Assembly (NCBI RefSeq): GCF_001025135.1
Contig: NZ_AP012323.1
Coordinates: 1,674,001 to 1,738,000, forward strand
Source of the DNA: Bifidobacterium bifidum ATCC 29521 = JCM 1255 = DSM 20456
GTDB lineage: Bacteria; Actinomycetota; Actinomycetes; Actinomycetales; Bifidobacteriaceae
Length of the DNA: 64,000 nucleotides
Reading direction: 5' to 3'
In this document: piece after piece, positions 17,173 through 27,336 of the stretch
How positions within the stretch are numbered: position 1 is the first letter of the stretch
Layout of the letters: each line of letters starts with the position of its first letter
Translations under genes and position numbers: made by a program
The notes under the pieces: generated by a model
The model's database searches: none
Seen by the model: only the letters and a program-made list of their open reading frames with translations
Told to the model about the DNA's origin: nothing

Positions 17173-17645
17173 GGCTGTACCACGGTTCCGACGTCACAAT
17201 CGAAAAGCCCGACGCCATCCACTCACGCAAGAACCTCGATTTCGGCTCGGGGTTCTACGCCACCAGTTATCCGAAGCAGGCGGAACGCTGGGCCTTGCGA
17301 CGTTCATTGCGCTCGCATGGCAAAGCGCTGGTCAACGTGTACGAATTCGACGAAACGGCGAATCTCCATATTCTGCGTTTCAACGAGAACGACGCCGAAT
17401 GGGTTCGATTCGTATGCAACTGTCGTCGGGGCGGACAGCCTCCCCTGGGAACTGACCTCATCATCGGAGGCGTTGCGGATGACAAGGTCTACGCGGCCAT
17501 AGACATGTACATGCGTGAGCTATGGGACATGGAACGCACCCTGCAGGCCCTAGCCTTCTACGAACGAAACGACCAGTACTGCTTCCTCACACCCCGGTCG
17601 ATCGCAGCCCTGCGATACGTCGAGACCTACGAGGTGGAACAATGA
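17169..17645 (+). CDS. DUF3990 protein, ADP-ribosyltransferase-like candidate toxin
   Basis: The 158-residue protein opens with LYHGSDVTIEKP and SRKNLDFGSGFYATSY, the His-Gly and phenylalanine-glycine-rich pattern of the ART fold in DUF3990. It also has VYEFDE near residue 58. ART-type toxins modify proteins or nucleic acids with ADP-ribose from NAD. The target here is unknown. No signal peptide or membrane helix is visible. It sits between two small helical proteins with ATGA overlaps on both sides, a layout typical of toxin-antitoxin operons. No break is seen. Confidence 0.75.
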   Translation: MRLYHGSDVTIEKPDAIHSRKNLDFGSGFYATSYPKQAERWALRRSLRSHGKALVNVYEFDETANLHILRFNENDAEWVRFVCNCRRGGQPPLGTDLIIGGVADDKVYAAIDMYMRELWDMERTLQALAFYERNDQYCFLTPRSIAALRYVETYEVEQ

Positions 17646-17899
17646 CGATCACGCCACAAACACTGACGAAGCTCGAAACGCTACGCAAGGAGCATCTCGA
17701 ATCCGATCTCATCGCGCTGATAGCCGACCAATACGACATGACAGCCGCCGATGCGATGAAACTCTATTATTCCAGCCAACTCAGCCAACAGGTGGCCGAC
17801 GGCTCCTACGGCATCGAACAACTCGACGCGCGCTACCTACTCGACGACCTTCAACGATACGAGCCGCAACTCTTCAGAACCGTCAACGCGACTGAATAG
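17642..17899 (+). CDS. small helical protein, third gene of the DUF3990 operon
   Basis: The 85-residue protein (LIALIADQYDMTAADAMKLYYSS, then YLLDDLQRYEP) looks like the helical partner proteins that accompany DUF3990 and may be a distant DUF3791 relative. The start overlaps the stop of the DUF3990 gene by ATGA. Having a small partner on each side of the ART-like protein suggests either two antitoxins or an antitoxin and an accessory factor. I cannot decide which. Confidence 0.65.
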   Translation: MTITPQTLTKLETLRKEHLESDLIALIADQYDMTAADAMKLYYSSQLSQQVADGSYGIEQLDARYLLDDLQRYEPQLFRTVNATE

Positions 17900-17946
17900 G
17901 GCACGGCTGCCGAGTTCCGACACGAGCACCCTCGCATCCCATCACA

Positions 17947-18129
17947 TTCTGCAGCGACGCGGTGTGGACGACAAGGCAACAGCTCGTCCCGTTACTCGGA
18001 CGCGGCATCACGACGATCAGCAAACACATCGGCAATGCCAAGCGTGAGGAATTGGACGGAATCGCCCCCCCAGCGGCACAACCCACGAGCTACATCTCGC
18101 CTACTCCCCTGCGTCGGGATCGTATCTGA
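17947..18129 (+). pseudogene. RhuM-like protein fragment
   Basis: Sixty codons read AVWTTRQQLVPLLGRGITTISKHIGNAKREEL, the helix-turn-helix-like motif near the start of RhuM/virulence-type proteins (normally followed by about 250 more residues). There is no start codon with a ribosome site and the frame stops at 18127. It is a decayed scrap of a genomic-island gene. Confidence 0.55.
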
Positions 18130-18213
18130 GAATGTCGCCCGGCTCGCATTCCAAGGCCGGGCAGCGGCATGAACCGCAATCAGCGCGATGGGATGCGCCG
18201 ACACCAACTGACA

Positions 18214-18953
18214 TCACTCTTGAGGCATCTGGTACGAGTATTTCACCCGCAATGTTTGATAGTCGCCCTTGCTGAGACGGTATCCGACATTGGGCTGCTC
18301 CTGATATTCCCCGTCCATGAGATGACTGAATCGGACACCGGTCGCCAATGGTTCGGCAGGAGGCTTGGTAATCCGGGCGAACATCTGTTCCAGAGGCCCG
18401 AGGTCGTTCGACCGCATGGCGGCGATGGAGGCCGGGTCATTCTCGCGTCTGCCGACCAATCCCCAGTCGAAATGCCATCCGGCGTCACGGGCCACGACGT
18501 CCCAGAACACTCGTTGGGCGCGGCCGTTGCCCTCACGGAACGGGTGGAGGATGTTGAAATTGTTGTAGCTTACGCTCAACCGTCGATGAACGTCTCAAAC
18601 GGCAATCCCCGCAACAGGTTGTCCTCTCGCAGCATCCGTTCGCTGTAGATCACTCCCATGTCGAAGAGCTCCAGCGGCTGGAACGGCTCTCCATCACCCT
18701 TCGCCATGTCGATGACACGAATCTCGCCGGCCCAGTCATACACATCCCGGAACAACTGGCGATGAATCCACTGCAACTGCGCAAGCGTGCCCTCGGCCTT
18801 CGGAAGGCTTCGATGCAGCTCGATGGAACGCGCCGTTCACAGATCGTTCTCGACGGTGGCCAATTCCACGGCACTCGACGCACCGGCCAGATTCCTCAGC
18901 ACATCGGTGCCGGGAATCAGAGAGGGATCATGCGCGGCGCGGAGGTACGTCAT
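18214..18953 (-). pseudogene. Fic-domain AMP-transferase toxin, inactivated
   Basis: The gene starts at 18953, overlapping the antitoxin stop by ATGA. Codon 39 (18837-18839) is TGA in the middle of VENDL...ARSIEL. A one-base loss near 18577 then shifts the frame just before LSVSYNNFNILHPFREGNGRAQR, which contains the catalytic Fic motif HPFREGNGRAQR. Intact Fic toxins transfer AMP to protein targets such as gyrase. Two independent lesions mean no full toxin can be made. Confidence 0.85.
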
Positions 18954-19144
18954 GCCGCGTCCAGACCATAGCGTCGCCGGGTGCGGGCCACCAACTCGGC
19001 GGGATCGATCAAGCCTCTCGCATAATCCCTGGCGTCATCCATGAAAGCGACGGAAACGGCACCGCCCTCCATCTGCGTGGAATGAACAGCCAAGGCAACA
19101 TCCTCTACCCGATCATTGAGCCAATCGCCCGACACCGCACCCAC
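18950..19144 (-). CDS. VbhA-like antitoxin of the Fic module
   Basis: The 64-residue protein carries the antitoxin helix pattern STQMEGGAVSVAFMDDARDYARGLIDPAELVARTRRRYGLD. In class I Fic modules a glutamate on such a helix enters the Fic active site and blocks ATP. The start codon is GTG with only a weak ribosome site. The antitoxin frame is intact although the toxin is broken, the usual order of decay. Confidence 0.75.
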   Translation of the reverse strand: MGAVSGDWLNDRVEDVALAVHSTQMEGGAVSVAFMDDARDYARGLIDPAELVARTRRRYGLDAA

Positions 19145-19242
19145 CTCATTCCACAGTCACGGTCACCGTTATGTTCCATTGTATGGCGCGCACAGGCAGC
19201 ACAAGATTCCGCTAGGGGCATTCCTCCGGCTTTTCTTTTCTC

Positions 19243-19791
19243 CTATGCGTAGAACTGCTGGCAGAATTTCTGAGATGCCAATCGGGACCGAACCTCGGTC
19301 TGCCATTCCCCGGACGACGCGAGCAGGTCCGGCAATCGTTTTCCGAACACGTCTTCGATTTCCTCGCGCGTGAAGGAGTAGCCGTCGCCGACGAAGTTGT
19401 AGGTGATGTCCGACAGGTTGGGGATGGATGCCATGGACACGACCGAGTTGTAGATCAGGTCCCGCCACACGTCATCGACCCCGATATCCCCAACCACTTC
19501 AAGGTAGTTGATCGTCAGAGACTCATGCTCCGCGTCGATCTCGTATTTCCTGTCCACACTATGCAGAGGCAGCGCGCCGAAAAGCTCGCGAACGCCGTTA
19601 TTGTCGCCCAGGGAGATGGGACCAAGCTGCGCGATCGGTGTGACGTCATGCGTCAGGGCGTCATCCTGCTCCCGCGCATATTCCGCGTTCGCCTGGTTCT
19701 CCGAGGCAATCTGAAACGCGGCACAGAACAGAACGACGACAACCGCGAGCACGCCGACGATGGTCATGGTTTTCTTGTTCACCGTTCTCAT
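19243..19791 (-). CDS. membrane-anchored DUF4825 protein
   Basis: The 182-residue protein has one N-terminal membrane helix (TIVGVLAVVVVLFCAAF) and an exported domain with the DUF4825 signature LGDNNGVRELFGALP and LTINYLEVVGD. DUF4825 proteins often accompany ECF sigma factors or anti-sigma systems. None is seen here. The start at 19791 follows GGGAG. Function unknown. Confidence 0.75.
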   Translation of the reverse strand: MRTVNKKTMTIVGVLAVVVVLFCAAFQIASENQANAEYAREQDDALTHDVTPIAQLGPISLGDNNGVRELFGALPLHSVDRKYEIDAEHESLTINYLEVVGDIGVDDVWRDLIYNSVVSMASIPNLSDITYNFVGDGYSFTREEIEDVFGKRLPDLLASSGEWQTEVRSRLASQKFCQQFYA

Positions 19792-19954
19792 GATTTCTCC
19801 CTCGACTCTTCACAGGAACCTCGACTCGTCACAGGCACCCTTCGACGATGTAATCCAATTATAACCACGGGATTCCCGTTGTCCGACACTGATTGGCGAT
19901 GGGATTCGACCCTGATGTTTATCGGTATCGAAACCATGGGTCCGGCTTGCCCGC

Positions 19955-20557
19955 ATGGTCGGTGACATCCCGCTGTCCGTGGGCGCGGTCGTCGTCGGCT
20001 TCGCGGTCAGGAAGTTCATGGACGGGGCCGAACGGTCCCGGCGGGAACTGGGCGTGGCTTTGCTGGACGTGGACATGCCCGTCCTCGACGGGCCGGCGAC
20101 CGCGAAGGAGATGGCCGGGCTCTACCCGTCGGTCGCGGTGATGATGCTCACCGTGTTCGAACACGAGGAATCGCTCGCCAAATCACTGGCCTTGAACGTG
20201 CGCGGATTCCTGACCAAGGACATCCCCTCCGCATAACTCGTCCAACTGATCAAACAGGCACACGCGGGATGCACGGTGTTCGGACCGCGCCCGACCAGTA
20301 TTCTCGCCGACAGCTATCTATACTCCGGAAGAAACGACCCCGGATACGACGCCTTCCGCGACCGAGTGGAGCGTCTCCCGAACCACCTGCGCGCCACGTT
20401 CGACCTGCTCATCCAGGCGCTGCCGAACAAGACCATCGCCAAACGGCTCGGCCTGAGCGAGGCCACCGTGCGCTCCTACATATCCGAGATCTTCGCCGCA
20501 CTCGGATACACCAACCGCGGCGAACTCACCATCACCGCCATCAAGGCCGGATACTGA
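19955..20557 (+). pseudogene. NarL/LuxR-type response regulator remnant
   Basis: The receiver domain is recognisable from LGVALLDVDMPVLDGPATAKEM (phospho-acceptor Asp region) to LTVFEHEESLAKSLALNVRGFLTKDI, but its first beta-alpha unit with the acidic pair is missing. A TAA at 20234-20236 interrupts the frame just before LVQLIKQAHAG. A GerE-type helix-turn-helix follows in the same frame (NKTIAKRLGLSEATVRSYISEIFAALG). No kinase gene is adjacent. Confidence 0.8.
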
Positions 20558-20612
20558 ACCACCCATGTAAACGCCCTCGGCCCACGCAAAAACGCGTAAA
20601 CCCGATTGCAGA

Positions 20613-20839
20613 TCCACCGTTGCGGCATGACGATGGGATATGGGATAATCCACAAGGTGCTTTTGCGTAGGACCAAGGCGCCGGCGATGACACGGGACAA
20701 CCACAACAGCGAATGACGCACAACGGGCCGTCCGGGACACCCCCGTAAACGGTCGCGTCGTTTTCCATTGGTGTCATTACGGGGTCCGGGTCCCGCAAAA
20801 CGTTGGAACTTCAACGTTTAGTGAATGGTTAGGTATTAT
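20613..20839 (+). promoter_or_regulatory. promoter and long leader of ettA
   Basis: A -35-like TTGCGG (20620-20625) and a -10-like GATAAT (20644-20649) with 18 bases between would give a leader of about 185 bases. The leader contains GTCCGGGACACC and a later GGTGTC ... GGTCCGGGTCCCG that can pair. Just before the gene lies a palindrome, AAACGTTG/CAACGTTT around 6 bases. The ribosome site is poor (GGTTAGG). The same layout recurs at 16490-16706. Confidence 0.6.
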
Positions 20840-22519
<1,680 letters not shown>

Positions 22520-22538
22520 CACTTGATTAAGTCATGAA

Positions 22539-22568
22539 GAAGCCCCCGCAAGGGGGCTTCTCGCGTTT
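22539..22568 (+). terminator. intrinsic terminator of ettA
   Basis: GAAGCCCCC (22539-22547) pairs with GGGGGCTTC (22552-22560) around GCAA, followed by TCGCGTTTTC. It lies 20 bases after the ettA stop. Confidence 0.85.
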
Positions 22569-22587
22569 TCGGCCCCTCGCCAAATAT

Positions 22588-22631
22588 CCTCCCGCTGGCG
22601 GGAGGTGGCGCGCAGCGCCGGGGGGGGGGGG
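22588..22631. repeat. intergenic palindromic repeat ending in a 12-G run
   Basis: The unit CCTCCCGCTGGCGGGAGG followed by GGCGCGCAGCGCC recurs in inverse orientation at 27821-27855. A run of 12 G residues (22620-22631) follows. Mononucleotide runs this long are unstable on replication. It lies between the convergent genes ettA and lnbB. Confidence 0.75.
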
Positions 22632-22657
22632 CGAGACCATGGCGCATAACATATACG

Positions 22658-22690
22658 AGGAGGCCCCTCACGGTTGGTGAGGGGCCTCCT
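22658..22690 (-). terminator. terminator of lnbB
   Basis: A 13-bp perfect stem (AGGAGGCCCCTCA with TGAGGGGCCTCCT) and a 7-base loop lie about 30 bases past the lnbB stop. There is no strong T-run. The stem would serve either strand. Confidence 0.7.
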
Positions 22691-22721
22691 GTGGCTATTG
22701 ATCGGTCAGAACCGATCAGCG

Positions 22722-25700
22722 TCAGCGGACGCTGCGGCGACGAACCGTGACAACCGCACCGCCGGCCAGCGCGAACAGAGCCGCGATGGTGGCGAGCACC
22801 GCCGTGTCGGCGCCGGTGGCGCTGAGCTTGCCGTCGTTCGGCTTCGTGGTCGGCTTCTCCGTGCCCGGTTTGGTCGGCTCGGTCGGGCCAGTCGGGCCGG
22901 GCACCTCAGAGTCCTCGGTGACGGTGACGGTCACAGAGGCGGACTTGCCGTTCGCCGTGGTCGCGGTCACCTTCGCCACGCCCTTCGCGACGGCGGTCAC
23001 CTTGCCGGTCTTGTCGACCGTCACGACCTTGTCATCGCTGGAGGCCCACGTCACCGCCTGGTCCGCGTCATCCGGCGCGACCTTCGCGGTCAGCTGCGCG
23101 GTGGTGCCCTTCTTCAGCGACAGCGCGCCATTGGCAACACCATCGCCAGAAACGGTCACACCCGTAGCCTCCGGAGTCTCCGTCACCTCGGGGTTGTCCT
23201 TCGGCTGCTCGGGCTCGGTGAGCTCGACCGGAGTGGCCTTGGCCGTCGCAGCCAGCTCGGCGACAGCCGCCCAGGTGACGCCTGCGCTGGTTTCGGTGAG
23301 GCCCCATGCGTCGTTGATCTGGAACTTGACGTACACGTCACCGGACGGAATGGTATTCGGCAGCGCGATGGTCTGCAGTTCCTTGGTGTACGGGAACTCA
23401 GCCGTGGCGACGGGTTCACCCCAGTTGGTGACATCGGCAACGCTGTTGGCGTCGCTGGCCGCCACCACGTACACTGCGACGTTCTTGGCCGGGCCGTTCA
23501 GCTTGTCCTGACGGTACAGGTGGGTGATGGCCGCAATCTTGTTGCCCTCGCCGGGCGACGCCTTGAACGCCAGCCAGTGCGGAAGATTGGCGCTGGGGTT
23601 GGAGTACTTGCTGTGCCAGAACGTGTTTGCGTTCTTGTCGAAGGCGTTGCCCACGGGAGCATGCTCGCCGGTGGTCTCCTGAGAGCTCGCCGCGTAGTCG
23701 CTTGCTTCCACGTCCTTGGTCAGGCTGCCGGTCAGCGCCACGCTGGTGGTGCCGAGCTCTTCACCGGTCTTGGTGTTGGTGAGCTTGAACTGCACGGTGA
23801 CGTCGCCCGTCCCAGTGGTGTTGACCACGTTGAAGTAGGCGATGGCGGCCTTGCCGGCCGGAATCGACTTGAGGCTGACGCTTCCGGGCTTGATCTCCCA
23901 GCCTTCCGGCACGACCGGGGTGACGGTGACGTCACCGGTGTTCGCGTTGGATGCGGCCCTCACCTTGACGGTGATCTTGGACGGGGAGGCCGGGTTCACG
24001 GTCTTGGAGTCCACGGTGGCGGACATGCCCATGTGGCCGGTGAGCGTGAACAGCGCGTTGTCGCTGACCAGGTCAGCCGGGAACTGAGCGACGGTGCCAG
24101 CGGCGGGACGATGGGTCTCCAGATCGATGTTCTGCTCGTTGCCGGTGGCGATGGCGAGACGCTGCTGCGTCAGCGCCGGGGAGATGGTGTACTTGCCATC
24201 CTTGTCGGCGCGGATCTGCCACTTCTGCGTGTTACGCTCATTGGCGGTGTCGCGCTGATCCTGACCGACGGACACGTCGGCGCAGTTGCGCAGTTCCGGC
24301 GTCGCGCCGACCTGGGTGACGACATCGAGATGCTTGCTTCCGGTGAAGAGCGCAAGACACTTTCCGGACACTGTATCCTTCATCTGGTAGTAGCCGTCAG
24401 GCGTGGTGATGAGCTCCCACGGACCTTTGGAGATCGACTTCAACTGGGGGATGTCGTAGATGCCGGCATCGACCGGGGTGTAGTCGTATTCGCGGATGTC
24501 CAGCGGGTAGCCGATCTTGTCGATGTCCGCCTTCATATCGTTCCACGTCGCCCACGGGCGGGAATCGGACCAGGTCATCTGTGAGATGAAGCGCATGCCG
24601 TCGAAGATCTCCTTCTCGACCTCGTTCTCGGTCTGGTAGATCGAGCTGTCGGGCCAGATGGACACCTTCGCACCGGTCAGTTTGTCGTAGTTCTTGTCGA
24701 TCTGTCGTCCGCCGTCAAAGGTTCCGACGTTCCAGTTGTTGTTGTACAGTCTTGCGGCGTTGACCTTGTACACTTGCGCCGAACGGGACCAGTACAGGGC
24801 CTGGGTCGCGTTCATCAACGTGTATCCGTCCTGGACGAGCTCCTGCGGCTTGCGGCCGGCACCATACCAGTATTCGATGACGATGTCCTTGTTCAGGGAG
24901 ACGTTCTTGGTGTTGACGATGCCGTCGTTCCAGATGCGCAGCTGCTTGCCCTTGGCCTTGACGTATTTATCTATGTCATTGATGAAGCCGGTGAACGCAT
25001 CATTCGGTGTCGCGCCGGCTCCGTACTGCTTTTCGGCGAACGTCTTCAACTTGCTGTAGTTGTCGAAGCTGGTGCCGATCATGTACTCGTCGGCGCCCAT
25101 GTGCCAGTATTTCGTGGTGAATACGCCGTCGTATTCGTCAATCAGCGTCTTGTAGAACTTCACGGCCTCCGGGTTGGAGATGTCGAGCTTGTTGGGATCC
25201 TTCCGGCCTGAGTTGTCGGCAAGCTGGTACTCCGGGTAGTTCTCCAGCCAGACGTTCATGTGGCCCGGGGAGTTAATCTCCGGAATCACGTCGATGCCGT
25301 AGTTATTCGCCTTCTTGACGAACTTCTTGACGTCGTCGCGCGTGTAGTACGACCATGTGGCGGCCTTCTTGGTGTTGTCCTCTTCCGGCTTGAGCTTCAT
25401 CTCCAGCAGCACGTAGTTGAGGCGCAGGTCGGCCATGTCCGACAGGAAACGGTCGATCCAGTCAGTGGAGATGTTGATCTGGCAGGCGCACAGCGTAGCG
25501 CCGCGCTCCTTGTACTTCGGCTTCGTGGCGACCGTGCCGGCGGGCAGGGTCAGCTGGCCCTGGCGAAGCATCTGCGAGACGGAACGGGTGCCGTAGAACA
25601 CGCCGATGTCGGTCGCGCCGATGACCTCAAGGCCCTTCGAGCCGATGTTCAGCTTGAATCCCTCATCACCCAGTTCGGCCTTCTTCGATGCATCCAACGT

Positions 25701-26048
25701 GAGCGAGATGTCTTTGCCCGTCGCTGAACCGGTCGCGGCCTTGATGTCCACGTCGGTGAACTTGGTCAGCTCGGATGCCAGGCTCTGCGCACGCGCGGCC
25801 AGTGCATCGCTCGACACGACGCGGGTGCCTTCACCCAGCGTCCATGCGCCGGTGCCGTCGGTCCAGCCGTCCATGCTCGGGACGGTGGCCGGGCGGGTGA
25901 GATTCACGGGAGCCGTGGCACTGTACCCGGCTGCACTATCGTCGGCGGCGCTGGCCGTCATCGCGGTGCACATGCCACCGACCATCAGGCCGGCTACAAT
26001 GGCCGCAACGGTACGCACACCGAAACGTCTATTGGAGCTTTTCTCCAT
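22722..26048 (-). CDS. lnbB: cell-wall-anchored lacto-N-biosidase (GH20)
   Basis: The 1108-residue exported enzyme releases lacto-N-biose from human milk oligosaccharides and host glycans. Residues 1-35 are a signal peptide ending TASAA. The GH20 catalytic part spans roughly 40-660, with the substrate-assisting Asp320 and acid/base Glu321 in HMGADEYM. Later come a CBM32-like region (SSQETTGEHAPVGNAFD), a bacterial Ig-like Big2 repeat (VTVSGDG ... ASVTVTV), a Pro/Thr-rich stalk, an LSATG sorting-like motif, a membrane helix and an RRRSVR tail. The ATG at 26048 follows GGAAG. An upstream in-frame ATG at 26123 has no ribosome site. Product lacto-N-biose would be taken up and degraded by genes outside this window. 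Confidence 0.95.
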   Translation of the reverse strand: MEKSSNRRFGVRTVAAIVAGLMVGGMCTAMTASAADDSAAGYSATAPVNLTRPATVPSMDGWTDGTGAWTLGEGTRVVSSDALAARAQSLASELTKFTDVDIKAATGSATGKDISLTLDASKKAELGDEGFKLNIGSKGLEVIGATDIGVFYGTRSVSQMLRQGQLTLPAGTVATKPKYKERGATLCACQINISTDWIDRFLSDMADLRLNYVLLEMKLKPEEDNTKKAATWSYYTRDDVKKFVKKANNYGIDVIPEINSPGHMNVWLENYPEYQLADNSGRKDPNKLDISNPEAVKFYKTLIDEYDGVFTTKYWHMGADEYMIGTSFDNYSKLKTFAEKQYGAGATPNDAFTGFINDIDKYVKAKGKQLRIWNDGIVNTKNVSLNKDIVIEYWYGAGRKPQELVQDGYTLMNATQALYWSRSAQVYKVNAARLYNNNWNVGTFDGGRQIDKNYDKLTGAKVSIWPDSSIYQTENEVEKEIFDGMRFISQMTWSDSRPWATWNDMKADIDKIGYPLDIREYDYTPVDAGIYDIPQLKSISKGPWELITTPDGYYQMKDTVSGKCLALFTGSKHLDVVTQVGATPELRNCADVSVGQDQRDTANERNTQKWQIRADKDGKYTISPALTQQRLAIATGNEQNIDLETHRPAAGTVAQFPADLVSDNALFTLTGHMGMSATVDSKTVNPASPSKITVKVRAASNANTGDVTVTPVVPEGWEIKPGSVSLKSIPAGKAAIAYFNVVNTTGTGDVTVQFKLTNTKTGEELGTTSVALTGSLTKDVEASDYAASSQETTGEHAPVGNAFDKNANTFWHSKYSNPSANLPHWLAFKASPGEGNKIAAITHLYRQDKLNGPAKNVAVYVVAASDANSVADVTNWGEPVATAEFPYTKELQTIALPNTIPSGDVYVKFQINDAWGLTETSAGVTWAAVAELAATAKATPVELTEPEQPKDNPEVTETPEATGVTVSGDGVANGALSLKKGTTAQLTAKVAPDDADQAVTWASSDDKVVTVDKTGKVTAVAKGVAKVTATTANGKSASVTVTVTEDSEVPGPTGPTEPTKPGTEKPTTKPNDGKLSATGADTAVLATIAALFALAGGAVVTVRRRSVR

Positions 26049-26430
26049 TGAAACTTCCTTTATTCTCTTGTTGCGGTTATGACAGGAGAGCTTCATCGTC
26101 TCCAATGGATGCCGAGCCGGCAAAGCAAGACAAAGCCGTCACAACATCATCACCGATTAAACGTACACTGTGTTAACAAAATTAGCAAGATGCATGAATG
26201 TCGCCTTGCGTTCCAGCCTTTTCCACGCCCGGCACCCATATTCCACGTCACATCGCGTTCATCATCGGCTTACGCTCGTTACAAAACCGGCCGACCGAAT
26301 TTACCTGGTCACGCTACACTGCTGTGAGTACCGAAACCGGCTGGGAGCCGAGCGAAAGCATGAACATATAAACGGACCGTATATATACCGCATGATATAC
26401 GTCCCGGCACGTCACTGGAAGGGAGCGGCA
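26049..26430. promoter_or_regulatory. divergent promoter region of lnbB and tesB
   Basis: The 380 bases between the two start codons are AT-richer than the flanks and must hold both promoters. TACACT at 26312-26317 is a possible -10 for tesB. I see no clear operator palindrome and no open frame with a ribosome site. Confidence 0.4.
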
Positions 26431-27336
26431 ATGACGCACGAAGACGGAACGACACCGTTGAATCATCTGGTAAAGGTATTGAGACTGGGCGACCCTTCCG
26501 AATACCGCGGACACACCTACATCAGCGGGGAGAGCCTGTACTTCCCCACCGGACGCGTGTACGGCGGGCAGGTGATCGCGCAGTCGCTGATCGCCGCATC
26601 GAAGACGGTCTCGCCCAGCCGGCTCCCCCATTCGGTGCACGGGTATTTCATCGCGGCGGGCGATATACGCCAGGATCTGCTGTTCGACGTGGAGACCCTG
26701 CGGGACGGCCGATCGTTCTCGGCGCGCAGGGTCAACGTGACGCAGTCCGAAGGGCCGATCCTGACCGCCATCGCAAGCTTCCAGGAACAGGGGCAGTCCG
26801 GAGTGGAGTTCTCCGATACGATGCCGCAGGACGTGCCGGCACCCGAAACGCTCACCAGTGCCAAGGAGCTGATGGAACCATATGCCGACAAATCGCCGTT
26901 CGCCAAGTTCTATGCGAAGAAGTCGCCGTTCGACATCCGCCACGTCACGCCGACCATCATGCTCGGCGCCGACAAGGACAGCGCGGCGCACGACTCAGGC
27001 AAGCAGCTGGTGTGGATGAAGGCCGACGGCGTGGTGGACGTGCCGCAGGTAATGCATCGGGCGATGCTGGCGCTCGGCTGCGATCAGGTGATGATGGAAC
27101 CGGTGCTGCGCAGGGCGGGGCTGAGCATCTCGACGCCTGGCATCTCGTACGCGTCGATCGACCATTCGATGTGGTGGTATCGCGACGTGGACATCAACCA
27201 GTGGCACCTGTACGTGCAAGATACGCCGACCGCCGCGCACGGGCGTGGACTGGGCGTGGCCAAAGTGTACACGCAGGACGGCGAGCTCGTCGCCGCGATG
27301 GCGCAGGAGGCCCTGATTCGCGTGCCACAGCAGTGA
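26431..27336 (+). CDS. tesB: acyl-CoA thioesterase II (TesB-like)
   Basis: The 301-residue protein is a double hot-dog thioesterase. It has the N-terminal YISGESLYFPTGRVYGGQVIAQSL, HSVHGYFIAAGD and SFSARRVNVTQ motifs, and the C-terminal half with SIDHSMWWYRDVDINQWHLYVQDTP and GRGLGVAKVYTQDGELVAAMAQEALIR. It should hydrolyse acyl-CoA in the cytosol. The start at 26431 follows AAGGGAG. Confidence 0.92.
   Translation: MTHEDGTTPLNHLVKVLRLGDPSEYRGHTYISGESLYFPTGRVYGGQVIAQSLIAASKTVSPSRLPHSVHGYFIAAGDIRQDLLFDVETLRDGRSFSARRVNVTQSEGPILTAIASFQEQGQSGVEFSDTMPQDVPAPETLTSAKELMEPYADKSPFAKFYAKKSPFDIRHVTPTIMLGADKDSAAHDSGKQLVWMKADGVVDVPQVMHRAMLALGCDQVMMEPVLRRAGLSISTPGISYASIDHSMWWYRDVDINQWHLYVQDTPTAAHGRGLGVAKVYTQDGELVAAMAQEALIRVPQQ

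Noticed and set aside
22674..24584. 636-codon open frame antisense to lnbB
   Set aside because: It is the complementary frame of the lnbB coding sequence, has Val/Gly/Arg-rich composition without motifs and no ribosome site. The same applies to the long frames antisense to ftsH (31879-33612) and ettA (21260-22522).
26049..26123. Longer lnbB start at 26123
   Set aside because: No ribosome site, and it would put 25 basic residues before a normal signal peptide. The start at 26048 gives the expected Asp320-Glu321 numbering.
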